A stretch of 64,000 nucleotides of DNA from Alloalcanivorax xenomutans (GTDB taxonomy: Bacteria; Pseudomonadota; Gammaproteobacteria; Pseudomonadales; Alcanivoracaceae). Made by a program: the position numbers and the translations under genes. Positions within the stretch are counted from its first letter, which is position 1. Each line of letters opens with the position of its first letter. Shown piece after piece: positions 8,581 to 17,086 of the stretch. The stretch covers positions 1 through 64,000 of the forward strand of contig NZ_OBMO01000022.1 of NCBI RefSeq assembly GCF_900217905.1, in the 5' to 3' direction. A model generated the notes under the pieces. It saw nothing but the letters and a program-made list of their open reading frames with translations, was not told the DNA's origin and did not search any database.

Positions 8581-10056
8581 TCAGCCCTTGCCGGCCAGAT
8601 TGATCAGATAGCGGGTCAGCATCGGTACCGGCCGGCCGGTGGCGCCCTTGTCCTTGCCGCCGCTGATCCAGGCGGTTCCGGCGATGTCCAGGTGCGCCCA
8701 ATTCACGTCCCGGGCAAAACGATGCAGGAAACAGGCCGCGGTGATCGAGCCGCCCTTCGGGCCGCCGATGTTCTGCATGTCGGCGAAGGGGCTGTCCAAC
8801 TGGCTTTGGTAATCCTCCCACAGCGGCATCGGCCAGCCCCGGTCGCCGGTATCCTGGCCCGCTTCCAGCAGTGACTCGCGCAGCACATCGTCGTTGGCGT
8901 ACACCGCTTGGGCGTGGCTGCCCAGAGCGATCACGCAGGCGCCGGTGAGCGTGGCGATGTCGATGACCGTATGCGGCTTATACTTCTGCTGCACATAGGT
9001 GAGGGCGTCGCACAGCACCAGGCGGCCTTCGGCGTCGGTGTTGAGGATTTCCACGGTTTGTCCGGACAGCGTTTTGACGATATCGCCGGGACGGGTGGCG
9101 CCGCCGTCGGGCATGTTTTCCGCCGCGGCCACCACGGCCACGAGATGGATCGGCAGGCCCAGCTCACAGACCGTTTTGACGGTACCGAAAACGCTCGCCG
9201 CGCCGCCCATGTCGTATTTCATTTCGTCCATGTTGGCACCCGGTTTAAGGGAGATGCCGCCGGTATCGAAGGTGATCCCCTTGCCAACCAGGGACACCGG
9301 CTTGCCGGTGGCGCCCTTGTACTCCATCACGATGAGGCACCCTTCCCGGGTGCTGCCCTTGGCCACCGCGTGGAAAGCCCCCATGCCCATCTTCTCCGCC
9401 TGGGCCTGAGTGACGATCTTCACCGTCAGCTTGTCGTATTCCTTGCCCAGGGCCTTGGCGCGCTCGGCCAGATACTCCGGATAGCAGTCGTTGGGAGGCA
9501 TATTGCCCAGATCGCGTGCCAGAGCGGTGCCGGCGGCCACGGCCCGGCCTTGCTTGAGGGCCTGACGCAGGGCAGCATCGCGTTGCGCGTGCCAGAATGT
9601 CAGCTTGCGCAGGGCGGCGGCCTTGGCGGGTTTGCTGCGGTAGTCGTCGAACCGGTAGCTGGCTTCCTCCGCTACCCGGGCCCCTTCCCGCACCCGCCAG
9701 TCCAGCTCTCGGGCAACCTTGACGGTGTCCAGCATCAACACCGCTTGTTTCACCGGAGAAGCGAGCAATTGCTTGGTGGCGCCGGTGACCAGACGCTGCC
9801 AGGCCTGACCGTCGAGCTCGGTCTTGTCGCCGCAGCCCACCAGCAGCAAACGGCGGGCGGCGACGCCCGGCGGATTGTGCAACCAGCTGACCTGACCCTG
9901 TTTGCCGGAAAAATCCCCGGTTTTGATGAACGCCTGTACCGATGCGCGGGTCTCATCGGGCAGGGCTTCCGGCAGGGTGGAAGCGCTACCGAGTGGCAGA
10001 ACCAGACAATCTGCTTTCAGTTTCGGCAGGGCCGAGTGGCTAATTGCGTACTCCAT
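8581..10056 (-). CDS. pepA: Leucyl aminopeptidase (cytosol aminopeptidase)
   Basis: 491 residues. M17 family metallopeptidase that removes N-terminal amino acids; in E. coli it also binds DNA at carAB and cer sites. The two-zinc site is visible as GKGITFDTGGISLKPG and the signature NTDAEGRL. The start is the ATG at 10056 with AGGAG five bases upstream; nine upstream codons are excluded. It heads the pepA-holC-valS run and is divergent from lptF, as in Pseudomonas. Confidence 0.97.
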   Translation of the reverse strand: MEYAISHSALPKLKADCLVLPLGSASTLPEALPDETRASVQAFIKTGDFSGKQGQVSWLHNPPGVAARRLLLVGCGDKTELDGQAWQRLVTGATKQLLASPVKQAVLMLDTVKVARELDWRVREGARVAEEASYRFDDYRSKPAKAAALRKLTFWHAQRDAALRQALKQGRAVAAGTALARDLGNMPPNDCYPEYLAERAKALGKEYDKLTVKIVTQAQAEKMGMGAFHAVAKGSTREGCLIVMEYKGATGKPVSLVGKGITFDTGGISLKPGANMDEMKYDMGGAASVFGTVKTVCELGLPIHLVAVVAAAENMPDGGATRPGDIVKTLSGQTVEILNTDAEGRLVLCDALTYVQQKYKPHTVIDIATLTGACVIALGSHAQAVYANDDVLRESLLEAGQDTGDRGWPMPLWEDYQSQLDSPFADMQNIGGPKGGSITAACFLHRFARDVNWAHLDIAGTAWISGGKDKGATGRPVPMLTRYLINLAGKG

Positions 10057-10119
10057 GCTCTCTCCTGAGTTACAATGCCGCACACTGCAAAGATGGAACA
10101 GGTGCGGGCGGGACCAACG

Positions 10120-11223
10120 TTGATACTACACCGCTACATAAATCGTCAGGTATTCGTGACCACGGTGCTGGTGACCTTCATTTTGGTGATGGTGCTGGTC
10201 AGTGGTCGCTTTATCAAGTATTTGGCAGAGGCCGCCGCCGGTCAGATCGCGGCGGACGCTCTGTTTCTGGTGATGGCGTTCCGGCTGCCGGAATTCCTGC
10301 AAATGATTCTGCCGTTGAGCTTGTACATCTCTCTGTTGCTAGTGCTGGGACGTATGCACATGGACAACGAGATGGTGGTATTGCAAGCCGGAGGCCAGGG
10401 ACACGGCCGGATCATCCGCTCACTGGTGGTGCCGGTGCTGGTGGCGGTCAGCGTGGTGGCATTGTTTTCATTGTACGTCACGCCCCGGGGTGATGCCGAA
10501 GTAAACCGCATCTTCGAGGAACAAAAAGGCCGCTCGGTGCTGGAATTGCTGACACCGGGCCGGTTCCTGGTGCGCGGCTCGGATGGCAGCCAGCGGGCCA
10601 CCTACGCGGAGAGTCTTAATCGCGAGGACGGTTATCTGGAGAACGTATTCGTCGCCGATGCCCGGTTTGATGATTCCCAGGCCGGGCGCGTACTCACCGT
10701 GTGGGCCCATACCGGACGGTTGGTGCAGGACGAGAACGGCATCAACTACCTGGAATTGCGCGACGGCTACCAATACCAGGGCAAGCCCGGCGAAGCGGAT
10801 TATCAGGAAGTGGCGTTCGAGAAGGCCCGGGTCCGTATCGGCAGTGAAAACACCTCGAGCCGGCCGCCCAAGGTAAGAGGGCGCACCACCGGCGAACTGT
10901 TGGAGAGCCCTGGCGATAATCAGGCGGTGGCGGAGTTGCAATGGCGCTGGTCACTGGTATTGACGGTCCCGATCATGTGTCTGGCGGCGATCCCGCTGGC
11001 CAAGGTCAACCCGCGCCAGGGGCGTTTCCTGCGGATGATTCCGGCGGTGCTCGGATACATGCTGTACGTCGGTTTGTTGCTTACCATGCGCAGTTGGATG
11101 GCGGATTCCGGCGGTGAGCGGCCCTGGTATTACTCGATGATCTGGATTCATGCGCTGGCCGCGGTGGCGGTGTTCTTCCTCTATTACGGCGACCGGTTGT
11201 GGCGCCGCAGGAGGAACACATGA
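10120..11223 (+). CDS. lptF: LPS export ABC transporter permease LptF
   Basis: About 367 residues. LptF and LptG form the inner-membrane permease that with LptB extracts LPS for transport to the outer membrane. Visible are three N-terminal membrane helices (about 13-110), a periplasmic beta-jellyroll (about 120-260) and three C-terminal helices. RFIKYLAEAA and AFRLPEFLQMILPL match the Pseudomonas homologue. The start is uncertain: TTG at 10120 gives ILHRYINRQVF, which aligns with family N-termini and has GGCGGGA upstream; ATG at 10093 is the alternative. Its stop overlaps lptG in ATGA. Confidence 0.93.
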   Translation: MILHRYINRQVFVTTVLVTFILVMVLVSGRFIKYLAEAAAGQIAADALFLVMAFRLPEFLQMILPLSLYISLLLVLGRMHMDNEMVVLQAGGQGHGRIIRSLVVPVLVAVSVVALFSLYVTPRGDAEVNRIFEEQKGRSVLELLTPGRFLVRGSDGSQRATYAESLNREDGYLENVFVADARFDDSQAGRVLTVWAHTGRLVQDENGINYLELRDGYQYQGKPGEADYQEVAFEKARVRIGSENTSSRPPKVRGRTTGELLESPGDNQAVAELQWRWSLVLTVPIMCLAAIPLAKVNPRQGRFLRMIPAVLGYMLYVGLLLTMRSWMADSGGERPWYYSMIWIHALAAVAVFFLYYGDRLWRRRRNT

Positions 11224-12281
11224 AACTGCTGAGAGGCTATTTCTGGCGGGCGGTACTGATTCCGTCCCTGGCCATTGTCGGCATTATCATTGCCCTGGAC
11301 TGCCTGTTCAGTTTCGTCTACGAGCTGGAATTTCTGCGTGGCGGCTATCAGGCGCTGCAGGCGCTGCAGTTCGTGGTTACCACTGTGCCGCGCCGTTTCA
11401 ACGAGTACCTGCCGCTGGCGATCCTGCTGGGGACCCTGATCGGTCTGGGGCTGATGGCCAATAACGGCGAGCTGGCGGTGATCCGTGCCGCGGGCATATC
11501 CACTTTGCGGATCGCCTGGATGGTGCTGCGGCCAGTGATCTTCCTGATGCTGCTGTCCGTGCCGGTGGGGGAGTACCTGGCCCCGTACTCGGAGCAGGTG
11601 GCGCAGAGCAATCGCTCGTTGCAGGAAGGCGGGGGTGAAACCATCCGCAGCAAATACGGCTATTGGCACCGGGAAGGGGATGAGTTCATCCACATTAACG
11701 CGGTGCAACCCAACGGGGTGCTGTACGGCCTGACCCGTTACCGCTTTGATGAAGAGCACAAGCTGGCGGAAAGCCTGTATGTGGAGCGGGCCATCTACCA
11801 GGGTGATTCCTGGGCCCTGGAAGGCGTGCAGGGTACCCGCTTTCAGGGGGAGCGCACCGAGACCTATCGTGAGGAACACGGCGTCTGGGAGACCAGCCTC
11901 AAACCGCAATTGCTCAGTATCGTGGTGCTGGACCCGGCGCGTCTGGGGATGGCCAAGCTGATAGAGTACGCTTCCTACCTGAAGCGGCAGGGACTGGAAA
12001 CCGCCGACTATATGCTGTCGTTCTGGCAGAAGCTGCTGATGCCCGCCGCCACCATCGGCATGGTGCTGATCGCCATTTCCTTTGTCTTCGGCCCGTTGCG
12101 GGAAGTAACCATGGGGCTGCGGGTGGCGGCCGGGGTGGTGGCCGGCCTGATTTTCCACTATGGCCAGCAGTTTTTTGGCCACCTCTCCCTGGTGTTCCGC
12201 ACCGAGCCGCTGCTCGCCGCCGGCCTGCCGCCGGTGCTTTGCCTGATACTGGGCGTCTGGTTGTTGTTGCGGGTGCGGTAG
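11220..12281 (+). CDS. lptG: LPS export ABC transporter permease LptG
   Basis: 353 residues. Partner of LptF in the LptB2FG complex, with the same layout of three helices, a periplasmic beta domain and three helices. MKLLRGYFWRAVLIPSLAIVGIII opens the first helix; PLREVTMGLRVAAGVVAGLIFHY lies in the C-terminal bundle. The ATG is preceded by AGGAGG at five bases and overlaps the lptF stop, so the two are translationally coupled. tRNA-Leu follows after about 90 bases. Confidence 0.95.
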   Translation: MKLLRGYFWRAVLIPSLAIVGIIIALDCLFSFVYELEFLRGGYQALQALQFVVTTVPRRFNEYLPLAILLGTLIGLGLMANNGELAVIRAAGISTLRIAWMVLRPVIFLMLLSVPVGEYLAPYSEQVAQSNRSLQEGGGETIRSKYGYWHREGDEFIHINAVQPNGVLYGLTRYRFDEEHKLAESLYVERAIYQGDSWALEGVQGTRFQGERTETYREEHGVWETSLKPQLLSIVVLDPARLGMAKLIEYASYLKRQGLETADYMLSFWQKLLMPAATIGMVLIAISFVFGPLREVTMGLRVAAGVVAGLIFHYGQQFFGHLSLVFRTEPLLAAGLPPVLCLILGVWLLLRVR

Positions 12282-12304
12282 CCTCGATATCCAAGGCATA
12301 ATGG

Positions 12305-12333
12305 CTGGCATTGTCCGGCGAGATTGGTATACT
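12305..12333 (+). promoter_or_regulatory. tRNA-Leu promoter
   Basis: CTGGCA (12305-12310) and TATACT (12328-12333) are spaced by 17 bases, and the -10 is extended (TGGTATACT). Transcription would begin near 12340, about 33 bases before the mature tRNA. The -10 also lies inside the inverted repeat CCGGCGAG / CTCGCCGG (12316-12339). Confidence 0.6.
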
Positions 12334-12372
12334 CGCCGGCCGATAGCCTGATGCAGGCTGTTGCCATCCCTT

Positions 12373-12459
12373 GCCAGAGTGGTGGAATTGGTAGACACGA
12401 CGGATTCAAAATCCGTTGCCTTCGCGGGCGTGCCGGTTCAAGTCCGGCCTCTGGTACCA
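12373..12459 (+). tRNA. tRNA-Leu (anticodon CAA)
   Basis: An 87-base type II tRNA. The acceptor stem GCCAGAG pairs with CTCTGGT and the CCA end is encoded. The anticodon stem-loop ACGGA-TTCAAAA-TCCGT gives anticodon CAA, reading the leucine codon UUG. A long variable arm follows, and the T-arm holds GGTTCAAGTCC. On the opposite strand the DUF3541 frame runs into this gene and stops inside it. Confidence 0.96.
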
Positions 12460-13566
12460 AATTGACGGCGTGATAGCGTCGGGGAAGCGCCGGGCCAAGC
12501 CCGGCGTTTTCGTTTCCGGGGGCTTTCCAGGAGACAGATCCGGCCCTGTGTGAAGCTTCTCCGGCCAGTAATAGAGCATCACCGCCAGGGTGTTGCGGTG
12601 CTCGCCGCGGGCGGGGTCGGTGCTGCCGTCGGTGGCCGGAATCATGTCCGCCTTGTCATCAAACTCCCGTTCCAGCGCCGCTTTGACCTTGCCGATGACC
12701 GGGTTGTCCGGCTCTTCCGCGAGCAGGAAACACAGCGCCATCTCGGTATACACATCCGGCTTGGTGCCTTGGATGACGTGGCCGGCCCGGTGCTCGAAAT
12801 AATCGAAAATCCAGGCAAAGTCCTTGCGCGCCACGGCATGTTGGTAATAGCCGCTGGCGGCGATCACCAGATGGGTCATACCGTAGATTTTCTCCTGCAG
12901 ATCCAGCCCTTGATGTGGCGTGTCGGGGGGATAGACGCTCCGGAAGGCTTGTTGGTAGGGCTCCCGCAGATCCTGCAACCCGAGCCGATAAAGGTAGTAG
13001 ACCAGATTCGCGGTCTGCGCCGAGTACACCTTGATGACCTCGGGATCGAGCACGAAGGACTGGAAATCGAATTCCCTGAGATAGGCCAGGGCTCGGTCGG
13101 TGTCCTGAAACGGTGGTACGCCGGCAAGATGCAACTCCTCGAGCTGATTGACGCGGTACAGCAGTTGCTTGGCGAAGGGGAACTCCCCGCTACGGCGTAG
13201 CAAGGCCTTGCGCCGTTGGTATTTCGGGGTGTCGTCGCGGTAATCATCCACTATCTGATTGGCCAGGGCCTGTCGTTGGCTGGCGTAGGGGAGGGCCCGC
13301 ATGGCCTTTTGCCAGCGCGGCAGTATGCCCAGGACCTCATCGCGAATTGGCGGCAGATAAGAGTCATCACCGGTCAGCCGGTACAGACGCAGCGCGTAGT
13401 GCCGTTGTTTGTCCGGTGGCAGGGAGGGCAGCACGGTCTCATAGTGACCCCGGATCTGCTCACCAAGGGACGGCGTGGAGGAGGGTGAAGCGGCGACGAT
13501 GGTGTCAGTCAGGGGCGCTGACAGGGCAACCAGGAAGAGCAGGGCGTACAGGCGGAAGCCGGACAT
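12406..13566 (-). CDS. DUF3541 domain exported protein, 3' end antisense to tRNA-Leu
   Basis: 386 residues from the ATG at 13566, which has GGAGGG six bases upstream; 13 upstream codons are excluded. Residues 1-25 look like a signal peptide. The body resembles DUF3541 proteins of gammaproteobacteria (RQALANQIVDDYRDDTPKY, DLQEKIYGMTHLVIAASGYYQ), function unknown, probably periplasmic. Oddly, the frame does not stop before the convergent tRNA: the last 40 or so residues are read antisense through the tRNA terminator and into tRNA-Leu (ending RPDLNRHAREGNGF). The ancestral stop may have been lost. Confidence 0.75.
   Translation of the reverse strand: MSGFRLYALLFLVALSAPLTDTIVAASPSSTPSLGEQIRGHYETVLPSLPPDKQRHYALRLYRLTGDDSYLPPIRDEVLGILPRWQKAMRALPYASQRQALANQIVDDYRDDTPKYQRRKALLRRSGEFPFAKQLLYRVNQLEELHLAGVPPFQDTDRALAYLREFDFQSFVLDPEVIKVYSAQTANLVYYLYRLGLQDLREPYQQAFRSVYPPDTPHQGLDLQEKIYGMTHLVIAASGYYQHAVARKDFAWIFDYFEHRAGHVIQGTKPDVYTEMALCFLLAEEPDNPVIGKVKAALEREFDDKADMIPATDGSTDPARGEHRNTLAVMLYYWPEKLHTGPDLSPGKPPETKTPGLARRFPDAITPSIWYQRPDLNRHAREGNGF
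12488..12515 (+). terminator. tRNA-Leu terminator
   Basis: Perfect 8-bp stem CGCCGGGC / GCCCGGCG with a CAA loop, followed by TTTTCGTTT, 29 bases after the tRNA. It lies within the 3' part of the antisense DUF3541 frame. Confidence 0.85.
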
Positions 13567-13697
13567 GGGACACCCTCCGGGTGGCACCCCGTTGACCGGG
13601 GTCATAGTGCCCTTTTACAGCCGCTCGGGGGCACCTCGCAACAACCATGATGACGGGCTGTGACGCCGGTCTGCGGTGGGACAGGAGGCCCCGGGTT

Positions 13698-13782
13698 TGC
13701 TAGAATAACGGCCGTTTTGGCCGGTCGCCGAGCCGACCGTGCCGCAGAGGATTTGCAAGGCCCGCGCCGAGCGGGCTTTTTT
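13698..13782 (+). ncRNA. Candidate small RNA with its own promoter and terminator
   Basis: An extended -10 element, TGCTAGAAT (13698-13706), lies upstream, and a strong intrinsic terminator GCCCGC-GCCGA-GCGGGC plus TTTTTT ends near 13782. Between them (start about 13712) are GC-rich foldable stretches such as GGTCG-CCGAG-CCGACC and no convincing reading frame. The predicted transcript is about 70 bases. The -35 region is weak. No known RNA family was recognised. Confidence 0.4.
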
Positions 13783-13974
13783 GTGACCATCATCCATGAT
13801 GGTCACCCTACGGGCCGTCGCCGGAGCGACGTCAAAAATCGTTCCGGACGATTTGTTTGTGACCACCGTCCATGGTGGTCACCCTGTGGGCCGTCGCTGG
13901 GACGACGTCAAAAATCGCTCCCGGCGATTTATTTGTGACCACCAGCCGTGGCGGTCACCCTGTGGGCCGTCGCC
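13783..13974 (+). repeat. 76-bp tandem repeat of hairpin units, 2.5 copies
   Basis: GTGACC opens units at exactly 13783, 13859 and 13935, a strict 76-base period; the third unit is cut off near 13974. Each full unit holds three hairpins: GTGACCATCAT / ATGATGGTCAC, CGTCGC / GCGACG, and AAATCGT / ACGATTT in unit 1. Unit 2 differs mainly by paired changes that keep the stems (AAATCGC / GCGATTT; GTGACCACC / GGTGGTCAC). The period is not a multiple of three, so the frames running across it are not coding. Confidence 0.85.
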
Positions 13975-13997
13975 CGGGTAACTCGTATGGAGCAGCG

Positions 13998-14474
13998 ATG
14001 ATCGAAGATGCCAGACCCGCGGGCCTGATCAAAAGGCTGATGGCGCTGGTCTATGATGGCTTTCTGGTGTTGGCGTTATGGTTCATAACCGCCGGGATTT
14101 TCGTCATCGTTTATAACCACACGGGGTTGCCGACCCAGGAGATCAACGGTGTCACCCGGGCTGATCCGGTGGTGCTGAAAGGCGTGCTGTTCCCCCTGCT
14201 GCTGGTGGAAACCTGGGCCTTCTATGCCTGGTTCTGGCTGCATGGTGGCCAGACTCTGGGGATGCGCGCCTGGCGGCTGCAAATTCGTGACTACCGTGGT
14301 GGTCCGGTGCGATTCTGGCAGACCCTGGCCCGGTTCGCCGCCGCCGGTGTGTCCTGGCTGATGCTGGGGGCTGGTTACCTGGTGGTGCTGGTGCACCCAC
14401 ACCAAACGTTGCATGACCGATTGTCCCTCACCGCCACGGTGGAAATGCCGAAAAACGGCAAAGAACGCTCCTGA
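13998..14474 (+). CDS. RDD family membrane protein
   Basis: 158 residues from the ATG at 13998 with GGAG five bases upstream; longer frames run back into the tandem repeat and are rejected. The RDD domain is visible: ARPAGLIKRLMALVYDGFLVLALW with the first membrane helix, a second helix around LLLVETWAFYAWFW, the family motif GGQTLGMRAWRLQIRD, a third helix, and HDRLSLT near the end. Function is not established; some RDD proteins take part in ion transport. It lies between lptG and queA, where Pseudomonas also has small genes. Confidence 0.85.
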   Translation: MIEDARPAGLIKRLMALVYDGFLVLALWFITAGIFVIVYNHTGLPTQEINGVTRADPVVLKGVLFPLLLVETWAFYAWFWLHGGQTLGMRAWRLQIRDYRGGPVRFWQTLARFAAAGVSWLMLGAGYLVVLVHPHQTLHDRLSLTATVEMPKNGKERS

Positions 14475-14502
14475 ACACATGTGAGCTGAATACGGGTGAT
14501 AC

Positions 14503-15531
14503 GTGCAAGTCGACGACTTTGATTTTGACTTACCGGACGAGCTGATCGCCCGCTATCCGCCAGCGCAAAGGCGCGATGCGCGCTTGTTGACGCTGACCGG
14601 TGCGGGGACGGGGCATGGCCGCTTTCCGGATCTGTCCGCCTGGCTGAAGCCTGGTGATCTGCTGGTGTTCAACGACACCCGGGTGATTCCGGCTCGTCTG
14701 TTTGGCCGCAAGCAAACCGGTGGACGGGTGGAAGTGTTGGTCGAGCGCCTGCTCGGTGGGCGCGAGGCGCTGGCCCATGTGCGGGCTTCCAAGTCGCCCA
14801 AGGCGGGTGGCTGGCTGGAATTCGATCAGGGTGTGGCGGCGGAGGTCCGCGGCCGGCGCGGAGAATTGTTCCACCTGGCGTTTACCGGTTGCGAGCAGGT
14901 GCTGGATGCGCTGGAACGCATTGGCCATGTGCCGTTGCCGCCTTACATTGACCGCCCGGATGAAGATACCGACTTGCAGCGCTATCAGACCGTATATGCC
15001 CGGGAGCCAGGCGCGGTGGCGGCGCCCACCGCCGGTTTGCATTTCGACGAGGCCTTCATCGAGCAGTTACGGGGCCAGGGCGTGGAAACAGGCTTCGTTA
15101 CTCTGCATGTGGGGGCGGGCACGTTCCAGCCGGTGCGCGTGGACAAGGTGGAAGAGCACCACATGCACAGCGAGCGTTTCCGGATCAGCGAGGCGCTGGT
15201 GGAGCAGGTGCTGGCGACGCGGGCTCGTGGTGGCCGGGTGGTGGCGGTGGGAACCACCGCCTTGCGGGCCCTGGAAGCAGCCAGTGCCGACGGCGCGCTG
15301 AGCGCCGGGGAGTCGGAAACCGACATCTTCATCTATCCCGGCTATCGTTTTCGTCAGGTGGACGCCCTGGTCACCAACTTCCACCTGCCGCGTTCCACCC
15401 TGCTGATGCTGATCAGCGCCTTTGCCGGCCGGGAACGGGTGCTGGCGGCTTACCAGGAAGCGGTCCGTGAAGGCTACCGCTTCTTCAGTTACGGCGATGC
15501 CATGTTCATCGAACGGCAGCCCGATGTGTGA
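14503..15531 (+). CDS. queA: tRNA preQ1(34) S-adenosylmethionine ribosyltransferase-isomerase
   Basis: 342 residues with a GTG start. QueA moves the ribosyl group of SAM onto preQ1 at tRNA position 34 to make epoxyqueuosine. The N-terminus [24 protein letters not shown], then [27 protein letters not shown] and [13 protein letters not shown] are family signatures, and length is typical. It is followed closely by tgt, the preceding step of the same pathway. Confidence 0.97.
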   Translation: MQVDDFDFDLPDELIARYPPAQRRDARLLTLTGAGTGHGRFPDLSAWLKPGDLLVFNDTRVIPARLFGRKQTGGRVEVLVERLLGGREALAHVRASKSPKAGGWLEFDQGVAAEVRGRRGELFHLAFTGCEQVLDALERIGHVPLPPYIDRPDEDTDLQRYQTVYAREPGAVAAPTAGLHFDEAFIEQLRGQGVETGFVTLHVGAGTFQPVRVDKVEEHHMHSERFRISEALVEQVLATRARGGRVVAVGTTALRALEAASADGALSAGESETDIFIYPGYRFRQVDALVTNFHLPRSTLLMLISAFAGRERVLAAYQEAVREGYRFFSYGDAMFIERQPDV

Positions 15532-15537
15532 ACATAA

Positions 15538-16677
<1,140 letters not shown>

Positions 16678-16699
16678 CGCGAAAACGTGGAGAATTGAG

Positions 16700-17023
16700 A
16701 TGAACTGGTTGATTTCGCCCGCTTATGCACAAGCCGCCGGAGGACCGGGCGGTGGCATTGAACTGATCATGCTGGTGGTGATGATCGCGGTGTTCTATTT
16801 CTTCCTGATCCGTCCGCAACAGAAGCGCGCCAAGGAACACCGCAATCTGGTGCAGAACCTGAACAAAGGTGACGAAGTGGTAACCGCTGGCGGTATTCTC
16901 GGCCGGGTGACCAAGGTCACCGACGAATTCGTCGTGGTGGAAATCAGCGATAATCTGGAAATCAAACTGCAAAAACAGAGTGTCCAGGCCACGCTGCCGA
17001 AGGGCACCATCAAATCCATATAA
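16700..17023 (+). CDS. yajC: Preprotein translocase subunit YajC
   Basis: 107 residues from the ATG at 16700 with GGAG upstream; upstream codons that overlap tgt are excluded. One membrane helix (about 20-42, IELIMLVVMIAVFYFFLIRPQQKRAKEH) ends in the family motif IRPQQKR, followed by a soluble domain with GDEVVTAGGILGRV. It accompanies SecDF and YidC at the Sec translocon. Confidence 0.96.
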   Translation: MNWLISPAYAQAAGGPGGGIELIMLVVMIAVFYFFLIRPQQKRAKEHRNLVQNLNKGDEVVTAGGILGRVTKVTDEFVVVEISDNLEIKLQKQSVQATLPKGTIKSI

Positions 17024-17086
17024 AAAGAGGTGTGTCCGGCCCGGTCGCTCCGGGCCGCCACCTCCCGGCAATACCGGAAGACGATT

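Noticed and set aside
8908-10068. 386-residue plus-strand frame opposite pepA
   Set aside because: Shadow frame with the same His/Gly-rich bias; pepA is unambiguous.
13783-13974. CRISPR array
   Set aside because: Units are contiguous and homologous throughout, with no unique spacers.
13660-13981. Short plus-strand frames running across the 76-bp repeats
   Set aside because: The repeat period is not a multiple of three, so successive copies are read in different frames; the apparent repeats in the peptides are by-products.
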